Source of the DNA: Kryptolebias marmoratus
Taxonomy: Eukaryota; Chordata; Actinopteri; Cyprinodontiformes; Rivulidae
Assembly: GCF_001649575.2 (NCBI RefSeq)
Contig: NC_051430.1
Span: 12,267,951 to 12,331,950, forward strand
Direction of reading: 5' to 3'
Length of the DNA: 64,000 bases
A model generated the notes under the pieces. That model had not been told where the DNA came from and made no database searches. It saw only the letters and a list, made by a program, of their open reading frames with translations. How positions within the stretch are numbered: position 1 is the first letter of the stretch; every line of letters starts with the position of its first letter. The position numbers and the translations under genes are program-made. Below are positions 26,201 through 36,320 of the stretch, one piece after another.

Positions 26201-28308
26201 TTTAGTAAGTTTTTATGTTCACTCTCATAATTAGTATATAATTTATTATCTCAAAGTGGGTTGAGAGTTTTATCAACAGGGTATAAACCAAAAAAACTGC
26301 TTTTTTTGTCCTAAGATGTAAAAAAAAACTATAAATGTTAACAATCTCTTACAGATCATGGATTTCGTATTGCAACAAACAACATATCTCCATATGTCGT
26401 ATTTATATAGCCCTTAAAAAGCTGTGATATCTTTATTTCAAGCTTTAAGTTTGTTTTTCAGCTGTAGACAAATTTTATTTAGGGGAAAGAGGGGCAGGAA
26501 TGGCCCTTGTGATTGTGAAGGTTGCAGACCCCTGGCCTAATCAAAGGAGACACATGTTTCTGATACTTTATTATCAATTTATTACAGGAGGAAAACGGCC
26601 TCCAGTATGATTAGACTTTCAGAATCTGTGGACAGAACACCAAAATATGTCCATTTGTCACTGAACTGGACACGGTGTCACGAGTAATTTATTGCTCCCA
26701 GCTTTGTCTCATTTAAATCAAATCAGTCTCTGATAAGAACAGTAGATTGTAAGCAAAGATGAGAAAAGAAAAAGGCTTTGTGCTCATGGTTGCAGCTCCA
26801 GTAACAGTGAGTTTTGTTCTAGCTTAGCCCTTGAAATGAGGACAGAGTCTAAAACCCGACAGTGAACAGCAGGACTTGAGTTTATCACCAATCTATGCTT
26901 ACCTAAATGGTATTTATTATTAAAAATACACAACTATTTTCAAGAAACAGTCACGTGCCAGGTCCCTTTAATAATTAAGAAAATTACGTATATTTTTAAA
27001 CATTTTTAAATAGACAAACATGCTTGATAATGCTACGAGGAGCCGCACATTTCAACGTCACCTGTCACAAAAACCACAAAGTCGCACAGAAAGACTGAAT
27101 TATAAAGAAGTATTAATCGCCACCACTTGATATGTAGGTAAAAAAGAAGTGTTTTTAAACCTGAACCAGCACTGCTGTTAAAGAACGTAATGATTCTGAG
27201 GTCTAGCTCATCATCTGGTTCTGATCCACGTCTACGTTCCTGCGCCGATAAACCAACACGTCGAGGTCAACCTCCGCTCGTGTCGTCATTTTGCTCCATC
27301 TTGAAATCCGGAGACGTGCAAAGACGAGCGTGAGTGATGCACTGGGACGCAAGCAAACAAGGAGGGGGTTGGAGGGNNNNNNNNNNNNNNNNNNNNNNNN
27401 NNNNNNNGGCTGGAGGGGGCGTGGGGGGGGGGGCAAGACAGAGCAAATATTCCCACAAGTTGACAAAAGTTGACACAGGCACAGATGTATTTGACAAATT
27501 CGCCCGCTTTTGTGCATGTTTAAATGTAAGCCAGATGGCAGTGAACAGTGAGGCTTGGCGAGATGCCTCGTCGTGTGCGCAGCCTATAGGCGACGAGCGC
27601 TGGAGCTGATAAGAGTGGAGGCGCGGGCTTAGTGCAGAAAGGCCCCAAATCCCTCTGTCACTCATCGCGATACAGTAATTTAATTCTTTCCAGCACCAGA
27701 TCCTGCCCACGCATGGAGAGCCATTAATACAGGCTGGCTTGGCTTTGGCTTCGGCCCGTTTCCTCTTCCTACTGTAAACCCACACTCCTCGCTTGAACGA
27801 ACGGCGTTTAAAATCAGCCATTGAAAAGCAGCGAAAGGCTTTGCGCTCCTTGGGCTTCGTGCAAACCCTCAAAGGTCTTGGGAAAAATAATTGCTTCTTT
27901 CGTTACATCTTAGTAAAGTTCGTGGGTTTTTATTTAGATTCCTGATGGAGGACATCTATGTTGACTACCGCTGCGATGGAACGGCGCTTACTGAATGCAA
28001 CACCTCGGTGCCATGTGATGATCGCACCGGGGTGCTGTTCTCACTCCCGTGTGAGAGAGGGTGCAGAGGGCTCACCTGAGTCTGAGTCATCCGGACTGAC
28101 GGAGCTGAGCAAGTCTTTCTCCCTCTCGTAGTCGATCTTGCAGAGCAGCTGACCCTCCTTCAGGACAAACTCGTCGCCCTTTCTGAGCTGGCGGTCGCAC
28201 ACGCAGCAGCAGAAGCAGTTCAGGTGGTAGACGCACTCCAGGGCCCGCATCACGAACTCCGTCGGGGCGATCTTCTCCATGCAGCCGCTGCACTTGGTCG
28301 CGAATAAC
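20096..28308 (-). CDS. lmx1b: lmx1b, LIM homeobox transcription factor 1-beta, 3' partial (exons 3-8)
   Basis: Six exons join in frame to 290 residues ending at a TGA stop (20096-20098): 28308-28076, 25606-25431, 23143-23066, 22678-22612, 21505-21344, 20253-20096. Every intron inside the window has GT-AG ends, and phases are 1, 0, 0, 1, 1 from intron 3 to intron 7. The order is LIM domain 2, acidic linker, 60-residue homeodomain, Gln-rich run, and a C-terminus with [16 protein letters not shown] and [11 protein letters not shown], which I recognise as LMX1B rather than LMX1A. Known of the family: a nuclear transcription factor that binds TAAT-type sites and is LDB1-linked through its LIM domains. 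It patterns the dorsal limb, midbrain-hindbrain boundary, monoaminergic neurons, eye and podocytes; loss in humans causes nail-patella syndrome. The N-terminus and LIM domain 1 (exons 1-2) are missing from the window. I cannot assign the teleost paralogue (lmx1ba or lmx1bb). Confidence 0.96.
20254..21343 (-). other. lmx1b: lmx1b intron 7
   Basis: A 1.09 kb phase 1 intron with GTGAGC and TTGCCCAG ends. I see no gene, repeat or RNA inside it; the sequence is ordinary and AT-moderate. Confidence 0.9.
21344..21505 (-). CDS. lmx1b: lmx1b exon 7: C-terminal transactivation region
   Basis: The 162 nt exon completes the Glu codon from exon 6 and encodes 53 residues ([18 protein letters not shown] onward), ending one base into a Gly codon. 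The acceptor is CTTGCAG and the donor GTGAGC. Pro/Gln-rich composition with the block [15 protein letters not shown] fits the C-terminal activation region of LMX1B. The reading frame stays open past the donor for many codons, which would give a false C-terminus if read without splicing; the donor and exon 8 continuity decide the real end. Confidence 0.95.
21506..22611 (-). other. lmx1b: lmx1b intron 6
   Basis: A 1.1 kb phase 1 intron (GTACGA, CTTGCAG). It contains one degraded copy of the ~300 bp dispersed repeat at about 21660-21915. No coding sequence is supported in the remainder. Confidence 0.9.
21660..21915 (-). repeat. ~300 bp dispersed repeat, copy 1 (intron 6)
   Basis: Shares with the other copies the ordered motifs CTCAGAGTACGTGGTGAAGA, ACCAGACCAAATTTTAGCTC, CTGTGGCGGCTAG, GTTGACT and GAGATATTTTGCTAACACA. 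Orientation is opposite to copies 5 and 6. Confidence 0.7.
22612..22678 (-). CDS. lmx1b: lmx1b exon 6: end of homeodomain and Gln-rich segment
   Basis: The 67 nt exon encodes [22 protein letters not shown] plus one base of a split Glu codon. The first five residues close the homeodomain (positions 56-60); the rest is the short Gln-rich segment typical of LMX1 proteins. The acceptor is GGTTTCAG and the donor GTACGA. The exon is too short to appear as a stand-alone reading frame and was found by frame continuity between exons 5 and 7. Confidence 0.94.
22679..23065 (-). other. lmx1b: lmx1b intron 5
   Basis: A 387 bp phase 0 intron splitting the homeodomain after position 55. No internal feature seen beyond a T12 run near 23007. 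Confidence 0.9.
23066..23143 (-). CDS. lmx1b: lmx1b exon 5: homeodomain helices 2 and 3
   Basis: A 78 nt phase 0-0 exon of 26 residues ([13 protein letters not shown] through FQNQRAK) gives homeodomain positions 30-55. The recognition helix contains W48, F49, Q50, N51 and R53. N51 is the invariant adenine-contacting residue, and Q50 sets preference for TAATTA-like sites. Splice sites are GTCTCCAG upstream and GTGAGA downstream. This is the most conserved part of the gene and matches the vertebrate LMX1B homeodomain as I know it. Confidence 0.96.
23330..23740 (-). repeat. ~300 bp dispersed repeat, copy 2 (intron 4)
   Basis: One full unit plus the start of a second. Motifs: GATGACTCTCAGCTACCACC, TAGCTGTGGTGGCCATGTTG, GGTTGACTCCAAC, GTTAATCAGTTGTAGATG. 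The second unit restarts at about 23640 with a decayed tail. Confidence 0.75.
24580..25050 (-). repeat. ~300 bp dispersed repeat, copy 3, tandem (intron 4)
   Basis: Contains two units. The motif CTGTGGCGGCC begins at 24621 and CTGTGGTGGCC at 24919, a period of 298 bases. Both units carry GACTCCAAA, TTAATCAG and a GAGTTTCATTAA-like end. Confidence 0.75.
25431..25606 (-). CDS. lmx1b: lmx1b exon 4: acidic linker and start of homeodomain
   Basis: This 176 nt exon lies between a TTCCTGCAG acceptor and a GTAAAA donor. It completes a Glu codon split with exon 3 and then encodes 58 residues. The first part is a charged linker ([14 protein letters not shown], then a Gly/Ser/Lys stretch) between LIM2 and the homeodomain, the least conserved region of the protein. 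The second part begins the homeodomain at [16 protein letters not shown] and covers homeodomain positions 1-29. These include R5, which reaches into the DNA minor groove, and the core residues F16 and F20. Intron 4 falls in phase 0 after CRK. Confidence 0.96.
25726..26534. mobile_element. non-autonomous hAT-like element in intron 3
   Basis: The 809 bp block starts TAGTGGTGTGAAACTGCGG and ends GGTTGCAGACCCCTG, like the terminal repeats of hAT elements. It is flanked by 8 bp direct repeats: GCCTAATA (25718-25725) and GCCTAATC (26535-26542), 7 of 8 identical. Eight-base target duplication is typical of hAT. There is no transposase coding, so it depended on another copy. Confidence 0.7.
27377..27407. 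other. assembly gap (31 N) in intron 3
   Basis: Flanked by GGAGGGGGTTGGAGGG and, after the gap, G-rich sequence up to a G10 run. Confidence 0.99.
28076..28308 (-). CDS. lmx1b: lmx1b exon 3: second LIM domain
   Basis: The 233 nt exon begins with the last base of a codon after a CTCCGCAG acceptor and encodes 77 residues plus one base before a GTGAGC donor. It carries a whole LIM zinc finger pair. Counting from the first full codon, the ligands are C6, C9, H28, C31, then C34, C37, C56 and D59, matching CX2C-X18-HX2C-X2-CX2C-X18-CX2D. The tail [14 protein letters not shown] starts the acidic linker. LIM domains bind protein partners such as LDB1 rather than DNA. The phase at its 5' end means exon 2 must end two bases into a codon, consistent with the known exon boundary after the first LIM domain. 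No zinc ligand is missing, so the exon looks functional. Confidence 0.96.
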
Positions 28309-30061
28309 CTGCGGAGCCAGAAAGGAGGAGGGTGCCGTTTGAAACGATACAAATGCGAGTGACAAACGTTTCAAAAAAAAAAAAAAAAAAAAGGTAAAAC
28401 AGACATGTTTAGCGTTTTGCTGGATTAGGGGCATTTACTTTTCCCTCTAATTGTCTGTTGCCGCGGTTCAGTGGAGCTTTAGCTGCCCATCAAGGGGTTT
28501 TTGAAATTGGCTCGTTGACCCCTTCGGGCAGCAAAAGAAGTGACCCCTTTGGCAACAACTCATCTGTTAAAATTTCAGGGTGGGTCCAGCTCTGCAGCAG
28601 TCCAAAAGGAGCTCAGTCATGGGCTTACAAATGTAAATAGAAAAAAAAAAACAACAAAGAAGCGCCAACTAGGACTATCCCAGTCAAGTCTTTGTTGGTA
28701 AATTACTCAGCTCTTCCATATCACTGCACTCTATATGCATCAGATATCATATCAGAGAGCATGATTCATGGCTGGCTACTGTTCATATCTCAGATCTATC
28801 TGCGTCTAACATCATGCCTCTATGGTGCGACGCCACCTCTATCACCATTTCCCTGACAACACCTCCATCTTCTTTTATGTGCTTCGGGGAGGGGAAGATG
28901 TTTGCATTGTTTTATTGGTGACCGAGAGGCATTTAATTCGTCCTCCGTCGCTCAGAAAGAAGCCACATTAAATGGAGCAAGAAGGCAGGGAGTGCGGTTG
29001 ATCTTGTCCGGCCGTAAAGCTGGATTTATTAGCGGCTCCTGTGTTTGCCCTGGTCTGGAAGACAGCTGGCAACCGCCTATCTGTTTGTGGTGAGCATCTA
29101 TCTCATTGTGAGGGAGACGGCGAGAAGAGCAGTTGACATCATCGGCCGGTTCGCGACAGGGATGAACGCTAGCGATGAATATAATGTGTAAATATGAGAG
29201 CAAGGGAACCAAAGGGCGGTTTTTGTCATGCTAATGTGGTTATAGGTACTGATTGAGTCCTGATAATGTGTGTGTGTGGGGTGCTCACACGTGTATGGAC
29301 AGCTGGAGGCGTGCCTTTTTGTTCTTGACTCTGCTCATCTGATCAAAATCAGGAGAGCTACATTTTATGTCGTTTTCATTACGACACAACAATTAACGGG
29401 CTACTTCACTAGTTTCAAGCTATCCGTCCACTATCGTAAAAATAACAACTTCTGTCTGCCAGCAAAAGACAAACAGAGCGTCTTATTATCTTTTTAATTT
29501 TATTTTATTCATACTGCAGCAGAACAACAGAGATGTCAAAGCTGGCACTTTCAGGGTTCAAAATATCCTTTAATCTTTTATTTATTACAATACGTTAAGA
29601 AGATTATTAGTGAACTATGGAAATCCTCTAGGATAATCCCTTGCAAAAAGAAATGTTGGCATGTTTCTCCTACATGCGGGGTTCTTGTTGAAGTGACCTG
29701 TGAACCTGGCTCTGTCTTCTAAACAAATCACCAAGTTTAGTCAATAATTAAAAAAAAAAAAAGCAATTCAGTAACAAAAAAAAGCCAATAAGAGAGAGAG
29801 AGAGAAACTTCAGTTTGAATGCTTTTTCAGGTAAGAAAGTGAAGATTCAGAAACGTGTATGTGGTTTTTTAGAGAGATTAGAGTGTTACATGCTGGGATA
29901 AGGAAGAACGACGTGATGAATCTGTCAAGACAAGTTCCCTGATCAAACTCGAATGTTTAGCTAATGATCGGCGGCTTAGGCTCAGAAAGAGAGCAGAAAG
30001 TTGAGGAAATGACTTGTTAGCACGGTTTCGATGCGCCCGGAACTCCACGTTTACCTACAAC

Positions 30062-30063
<2 letters not shown>

Positions 30064-30098
<35 letters not shown>
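30064..30098. repeat. (CT)n microsatellite
   Basis: Perfect CT run of about 17 units in intron 2. Confidence 0.95.
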
Positions 30099-30102
<4 letters not shown>

Positions 30103-32144
30103 GCTCTCTCAAATCTTCTCATCTAGATGAAAACATTCTCATTCAGCCCTCGTCCCCTTTCTTCTTTCTCCTCGCTGGGTTTAATCTTGTAAGCCATTAT
30201 TTTTCTATTTCCCCTCTCTGTCACTTTGCATTATTTTTGCTGCTGTAATTCCCATTCGTCCCTTCTGGAATCTTCCTGTCCCGCTTTGTCCTCGGACCTA
30301 ATCCGGACTTTCTGCCTGTTTTCAGTCCCCGCTCCCCATTCTCAGCGGGGCTCAGATGGAATGGCCACGCATGACGCCCCTTCTATGGCAACCACACCTC
30401 CACAGGAAGGCAACGCCGACTTTTCGGATGGGCAGAGAAGGCCTTTGAGAAGCTGGCAGCAGAAGTAAATCCTTCTCTAAGGAACAAGGAGAATTAGCAG
30501 GGAGCAGTGGACTAGGGATTTAACCCTACCCCTCGCCTTTGAAAGGCACAGTCAGTCCCACTCCTGCGGCTAGCCACAATCAAACAGAGGAGGAGTGGGG
30601 AGGCGGCAGCGGGGAGAGGAGAACACAAACTCCCTGAATGACACAAGCAGTGGATTGTGGAGGAGCCTAATCCCACTTTAATACCTTTCCAAGTTCAGCT
30701 GCTAAAGAATGCTCTTTAAAACAACACCACTGTGTGAGCAGTGAAGGTTGACCAGGGGGAGGCACGCCATTCAACCTCCCCAACATTACCTGATTAGTGG
30801 TTTGTGGAGCAGGCCGCCGGGCCGACGCGCCAACAGGAGACGGAGAGGAGGATGTAAACGATGATTTTATAAATAGAAAAACACACAGACAGGGGGCCGG
30901 TGATGGCGTTAGCCGGGGACGGGGACACCTCCGCTCTCTGCAGAGATTTCAAAGTGCGCGTGACCGAATCAGGCGGAAAGTGGGTTAGCTGATCATTTAC
31001 CAATTCTGATCCCGGGAACACCAGGACTACCTGAAATCTACTTTCGCCCGCTTCGGTAACATGACGCCCGGTGTTGCATCGGTAAGCAGGGCAGCACAAA
31101 GGTGGTGGGGGGGACCACCAGCGTGACAGCTCTCGTCCCGGCTCTGGCCTTTTTTTTTTTTTCCTTTTTTTCCTCCTCTCACACCTGAGCGCACAGATCA
31201 AGTGAAGAGACCCTCCTGCGTGGATCAATGGCTGCATCTCAAGCAGAGACCTGTCAATATTTACCCAGTCCTCCCCTCAACGGGACTCATAAATGAGAAG
31301 AGGGTGAAAAAAAACAAAAGAAAAAAAAAAAAAGAGCCCATCTCAGCACATACCTCCATCCCAGAGGAATCATTACGTCCCTCTTTTTTAATCTTATGTG
31401 CACATACCTGTAATCCCCTGTCTGCTCTTTCTTACATCTCCTGTAGTCGTTTCTTGCTCTCTGTGGCACATTATCACACTGCCGAGGCTTGTAATGCCAC
31501 GGAAAACGCACAGAAAGCAGCCAGGAACAGAAGAAAATAATAACCCCAAAAAGCTTTTATGAAGGAAAACAACGGCGTGCTTTTATACGTCTGATGAACC
31601 GAGGTGCACAAAAAGTGCAGCTGAGGGACGTCGGCTCCTCTTCCGCTTCTCTTTTTTCCCCCCAGCCGAACACTTCGGAGACCTCCCTTTGAACAGATTA
31701 AACGCAACTTCAAGTATGACACCGTCTTAAGTCTCACGCCACACGCCGCCAACGATTTCTCCTCCAACATTTCCAACTCCTGCTGCAGCACGAGGCATCG
31801 GGAGGACAGGGCTGGGAGAGGGAAAACGGATAGGAGGGCTAGGCGAGATTGTGATAATCGTGCAACGTTTAGCAACACGTGCAACAGTCTCACCCTCTCC
31901 CCTTCCCTCCTTCTTTTTTTTTTCTGCTTTTGAACAACACTCTGAGAAATACCATAACAATTTAGGAGAAGAATAGGCAGGGCCATTATGTCACGGCAAC
32001 CCTTCAAAGACAGAGAGGATGAGGATTATCCAAGCAGCAGCTGTAAGCTATTACTTTGAAGATGGGCTCTTGTGTGCAGGCAGGAAACCTGTGGCCACGT
32101 CAATCATGAAGAGGCGAGAGATGAGGTCTGTGAGGGGGGGTCAT

Positions 32145-32172
32145 AAACAAACAAACAAACAAACAAACAAAC
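32145..32172. repeat. (AAAC)7 microsatellite
   Basis: Seven perfect tetranucleotide units. Confidence 0.95.
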
Positions 32173-32662
32173 CGAAAAAAAAAAGGCAGAATTTTCTCAA
32201 ATTGATCTGTTCTCAACAGATACTGATCAGCGTTTCGTTTTAGCAGCAGGCTCGTTCACGAGGTTTGAATAACACGATCATTCAACTTCTTCCACTGGGT
32301 CAGAGAGGCTCTACAGCTACGATGAACAAGGATGAAAATTTAGCTCGCTTATATGGGTACAAAGACTGGAGCCCTGCTCAAAGACTACAATACAGCAGTC
32401 AACGTCTGTAAACAGACAAAATGATGTTTCTGATTGCAACTTTTACCTTTTTCTATTTTTACTGCTCCTGTTCTTTCATCCACGCCACCTCCTACTCTAA
32501 GTCTCAGCAGTGTTTTTGCTACGTTTATCAGAAATCAAATTAATTTCTGAACACACAAAATATGAGATTTTTCCAGACAAAATTCTGTTATTATGTGTAC
32601 AGTCTGAGCACAGCTCAAACAGCCCGTGTATCTTTTAGCTGATTAACAGATAATTATAACGA

Positions 32663-32907
32663 GGGCTGCACGATATTAGGAAAACGTGCTGTTGTGATAT
32701 TTTTTGCGATCAATGCAATAACCCCCTATGTTCTGTCGTTACAAACGTGACAGGAACCCATGTGCTGATTGCAGTCGTTTAGAAAAGGGGGTCCATTTGA
32801 CTGCCAATTTTTTTTCATTTTTTGCATGAAGTTTGTGCAAACTTGTTGGAATCCTTTGCATACACCGATACTGCCTTATCAATCATTTTTGCTATATTGT
32901 GCTGCCC
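32663..32907. mobile_element. MITE-like element in intron 2
   Basis: The ends form an inverted repeat: GGGCTGCACGATAT at 32663-32676 and its complement at 32894-32907 with 12 of 14 matches. The GGGCTGCACGATAT start is common in fish miniature elements. Flanks TAATTATA (32651-32658) and TAATTGTA (32908-32915) are 7/8 alike and could be a target duplication, though four extra bases lie on the left. Confidence 0.55.
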
Positions 32908-34020
32908 TAATTGTACCTCTTTTGATCAGAGGCTTTAGTCGTATTGAGATCATTTTTAGTTGCAGTTGGAGATAAAACTGTTTTAAGTTTGTATCCCCTC
33001 TAGCTACCGTGAAATCAAAATTTAAATGAGGCAAAAGCTATTATAATCTAGCAATGCTGATACTGATTTATAGTCAAAATAAATGTTTTTTTTTCCTTTT
33101 TTGTTTAGAGTTTTGGTGAGGTTTAAATGGAATTACTGTTGTATCTGTAACATTTTTAATGCAGGATTTTTCTTTGATTTCGTTCTGATGGGCACAGCGT
33201 AAACTTGGACAAACTAAACTAGATAAAAGGTTTTGTTTCTGTTTCTTGAATCGTTTCTCGCTCCAGACTTTAATGAGCAGTCGTGTTCTGTTTGTCGGCT
33301 TGTTCACAGCGGCAACCTCCAGGGCGTCGATCGGCCGCTTCCCAGCTCCTCGTGTGCTCAAAAATTACTTCACGGCAGCAAAAACGACGAGCACGGGCGG
33401 TGAAAGGAAAACATTTGATCCCCAGATGTTTCGCTTCACGTGGACGAACAGACGTCTTCGGCTGTGGCTCAACGTCACGAAAATTACTTTGTTATGTATG
33501 ACTCTGCTGTCCTCTTCATGCAGCAGGCGCTGGATGTTGACCACACTCCCCTAAGAAAAGGGGCCTGAGTTCTGCTAATACAAGTGTTTGATTGCTTGCA
33601 GAGGCTCTGATGAGAAAAGCAGAGAGAGGGTTGTGCATCAAAGCAACTGGTTTGTTAAAAAAAAAAAAAAAAGCAGATAAGAGTCATTTTCCTGCTCCCA
33701 CTCTAAGCCCGTATGAGAAGTAAGTGCCAAACAGAAAGTGTCTGGGATGATGCTCGCTCATAGGCTGACCTGCTTTCATTGTATCAGCATTTCTCTTTGC
33801 AGCACAGATTCATGGAGAGTAATGAAGCTAAATAAAAAGTGCCATCCTTCCGCTCCCAAGGGCCAGCTCCAGTCAGCTCTAAAAGCTGCTTAATCACCAT
33901 CCCTTGCTTACTACATTAGCATAATAATGGCCTTTAAATTGAGGCTCTTTGTTTTTTAATTAAACTCCCAGCAGGTAAAAGTAAAACACATTAACGGGAG
34001 ATGTGTACACCACTAATGGC

Positions 34021-34440
34021 CCAAAGGTGCCTTCTTCATCACGCAGCTCTGGCCACAGGGTTCTGCCGGTTCCCCGCGTTGAAGCCGAGCACCGGCCTGC
34101 CTGCGTGCTCACAGGGGAGGAATGAGACGACCTGATTGCACTTGGCGTAGCGAAGATAATCGCGTAAACGTGTCCGATGGGTCGGAGCGTGCGCACGCAC
34201 CTGCCCTGCCCCTCGGAGGGAGCGCACTTAGTAATAGCTGCTGAATGGAGCAACGCTGAAGCTGGAAGGCCGTGCCGGTTACAGTCGGCACGAACCGGGT
34301 AGTCTAGCCCACATGTCGGCCGTTGTGAAAATAATTACGGCCCCTCTCGTTGAGTTCCAGTGAGCTGGAATGCGCAGCTCATCGGACCGGCCTCCGGCCA
34401 GACGGACATCCCAGGCTGATCCGTGCGTATCAGTACACTG
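34021..34440. promoter_or_regulatory. CpG-dense block inside intron 2
   Basis: I count 37 CpG dinucleotides in 420 bases, with two perfect short inverted repeats inside (34271-34292 and 34355-34370). It is the densest CpG region I saw in the window. It may be an internal promoter (alternative first exon or antisense RNA) or an unmethylated enhancer. No lmx1b-like coding exon was recognised there. Confidence 0.4.
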
Positions 34441-34934
34441 CACAGCTGCAAAAAGAAATCCAAAACCCTTCCATCGCCATCGATAGGATCTCTTTCCAGG
34501 GTTCACAGTTTACTTAAAACCTGCATAAACAGCAAAGGAGGAATTTGGTTTTGCATCTTGATTTCCAGTTGACCTCAAAAACACACAGGAAATATAGAGG
34601 CAAATTGTGCACCTATTTTTCATCGTTTCTAATAGGACCACTGAAACAAAGATTTGTTTTATTAAATAAACACGGTTGGATTAAAGTCAAACTGGACCAC
34701 TTGAAACATAAAAGCCACACAAATGCATATCACCCGCCACCTTTCGCAGCAGTGTTTTCAACTACTACACAATCAGCTCATGTTGAGAAAAGTATCTTAA
34801 AATCAACGTTATATCATGAGCTACGGAGCTAAAGTCATTTCTGTGCTGGCGAAGGCCAAAAAAGGATAAAAACAACCAAGAGAAACAACTGGACTTTCTC
34901 AATTCACAAAGAAGAGAGGGTGGAGTTCAAGCTT

Positions 34935-35095
34935 TCAAAGCTGAGATGTCCTGTAAGCTAAGGTTAGCTGTGGCGGCCATCTTGAATTGGCTTGGTCCCG
35001 AAAACAGAGAAGTTGTGGACGCAATCCCAAGGATTAATTTCCAGGAGTTTCATGAAACTTTCCCAGGTGGTTCGGGAGATCTTTTTGACAAACGG
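34935..35095 (-). repeat. ~300 bp dispersed repeat, copy 4, partial (intron 2)
   Basis: Half a unit: TTAGCTGTGGCGGCCATCTT followed by GGATTAATTTCCAGGAGTTT and TTCATGAAACTTTCCCAGGT. Same orientation as copies 1-3. Confidence 0.65.
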
Positions 35096-35744
35096 ACGCG
35101 CGCGCACCTTCAGTCGCCCGCCTCTCACCTTTCAGCAGCAGGCCATATTTAGATCAGCGCCATGCCCAGCTCCCAAAGCGGGAGAACAGCCTCACATCAC
35201 CAGGCCCCGTTGGTCCTCCGTCGCACGTCTTCCCTAATGAACCGCTACAGGAAAACGGTGTGGAAATAATCCCCGGCAGCCACACAGGTAGAACAAAGCT
35301 GGTGGAGTGAAAAGGACAGTGTATTGGGCAGCGGAGGAGGCTAAGTACACATCTAAATACAAGAGTAAGCAGGCGAGCACACACGATGCTGTTTGGACAG
35401 CTGCTGTTCCTGACGATGTAAAATGAGCGCAACATCACATTTAGGCTCAGTTTTTAAAGCCCAGAACAAACAGCACGCTCGCGCACTCGGCGCAACAGCA
35501 TCTGGGAAGAAATTATGAACCGAGGAGAAATTTTTATTTTTTTTGGAGGGGGCGGGTGGATATTTTGGTTCGTCTCCTGCTTATTGGTTTACCTGTTCTC
35601 ATAGAGCTTTTTTAATGTTTTGGACAAATAAATTAGAAACCTGTGAATTAGCCTGTAGTCTGAAGCGGGGGTTTAAAAGCGCCCACCGTCGGACGGTGAT
35701 GGCGGAGGATTGTGTTTGTTGCTCGTGTCTGCGTGCATGTGTCT

Positions 35745-36320
35745 TTGTCTTGCTATTAGCCAAATATCTCATGATCCAGCGCGCAAGTTTGAATGAAACA
35801 CGCAAAAAAATAACTGTTGGATTTTCATCTACAGCTGTTTAACTTTTGGACTCAACCTGATCCAAGATGGCCGCCGCAGCCACTTGGCCTTAAAAAACAC
35901 AAAAATGGCTCCAACTCAGTCAATTTTAGTGACACTGAGCTAAAATTTGGCGAGGTAGCAGCTGAGACTGATCCCCGACACATACTCTGAGGGCTAATAT
36001 CCTGCACAAGTCTTTGTTTAAAATTTTGACATCAACTATTTGCAGTCAGCTTTGTCTGTCTGTTAGCAAAATATCTCATAAACTACCAAACAGATTTTAA
36101 TAAAACTTTCAGAACCTAATAATCGGACTTACATCTATAACAGATTAATTTTTAGAGTCAATCTAATTTAAGATGGCCACCCCATTTAATCAACATTAAT
36201 CAACTCAAAAATGACTATAACTTAGTCAATTTTACAGCTATTAAGCTAAAAATTGAGGTGGTAGTAGCTGAGAGTCGTTCACAACAAATATTCTAATACT
36301 GTGATATCTCTGAGAATGAC
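35745..36320 (+). repeat. ~300 bp dispersed repeat, copy 5, tandem pair (intron 2)
   Basis: Two consecutive units, AAGATGGCC starting at 35864 and again at 36170 (306 bases apart). Each carries AAATATCTCAT, an AGCTGAGA block and a TAAAATTTGGCGAGGTAG-like segment. Orientation is reversed relative to copies 1-4. Confidence 0.75.

Larger units (their letters stand above)
25607..28075 (-). other. lmx1b: lmx1b intron 3
   Basis: A 2.47 kb phase 1 intron between the LIM2 exon and the linker/homeodomain exon. It holds an 809 bp hAT-like element and a 31-base assembly gap in a G-rich stretch. Open frames crossing the gap are not credible as exons because exon 3 and exon 4 already join in frame. Confidence 0.9.

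Noticed and set aside
27267..27872. 201-codon open frame in intron 3, same strand as lmx1b
   Set aside because: It crosses an assembly gap of unknown length, and exons 3 and 4 already join in frame without it.
31474..32007. 177-codon open frame on the minus strand
   Set aside because: No family resemblance; composition follows low-complexity A/G-rich sequence and no splice context links it to lmx1b.
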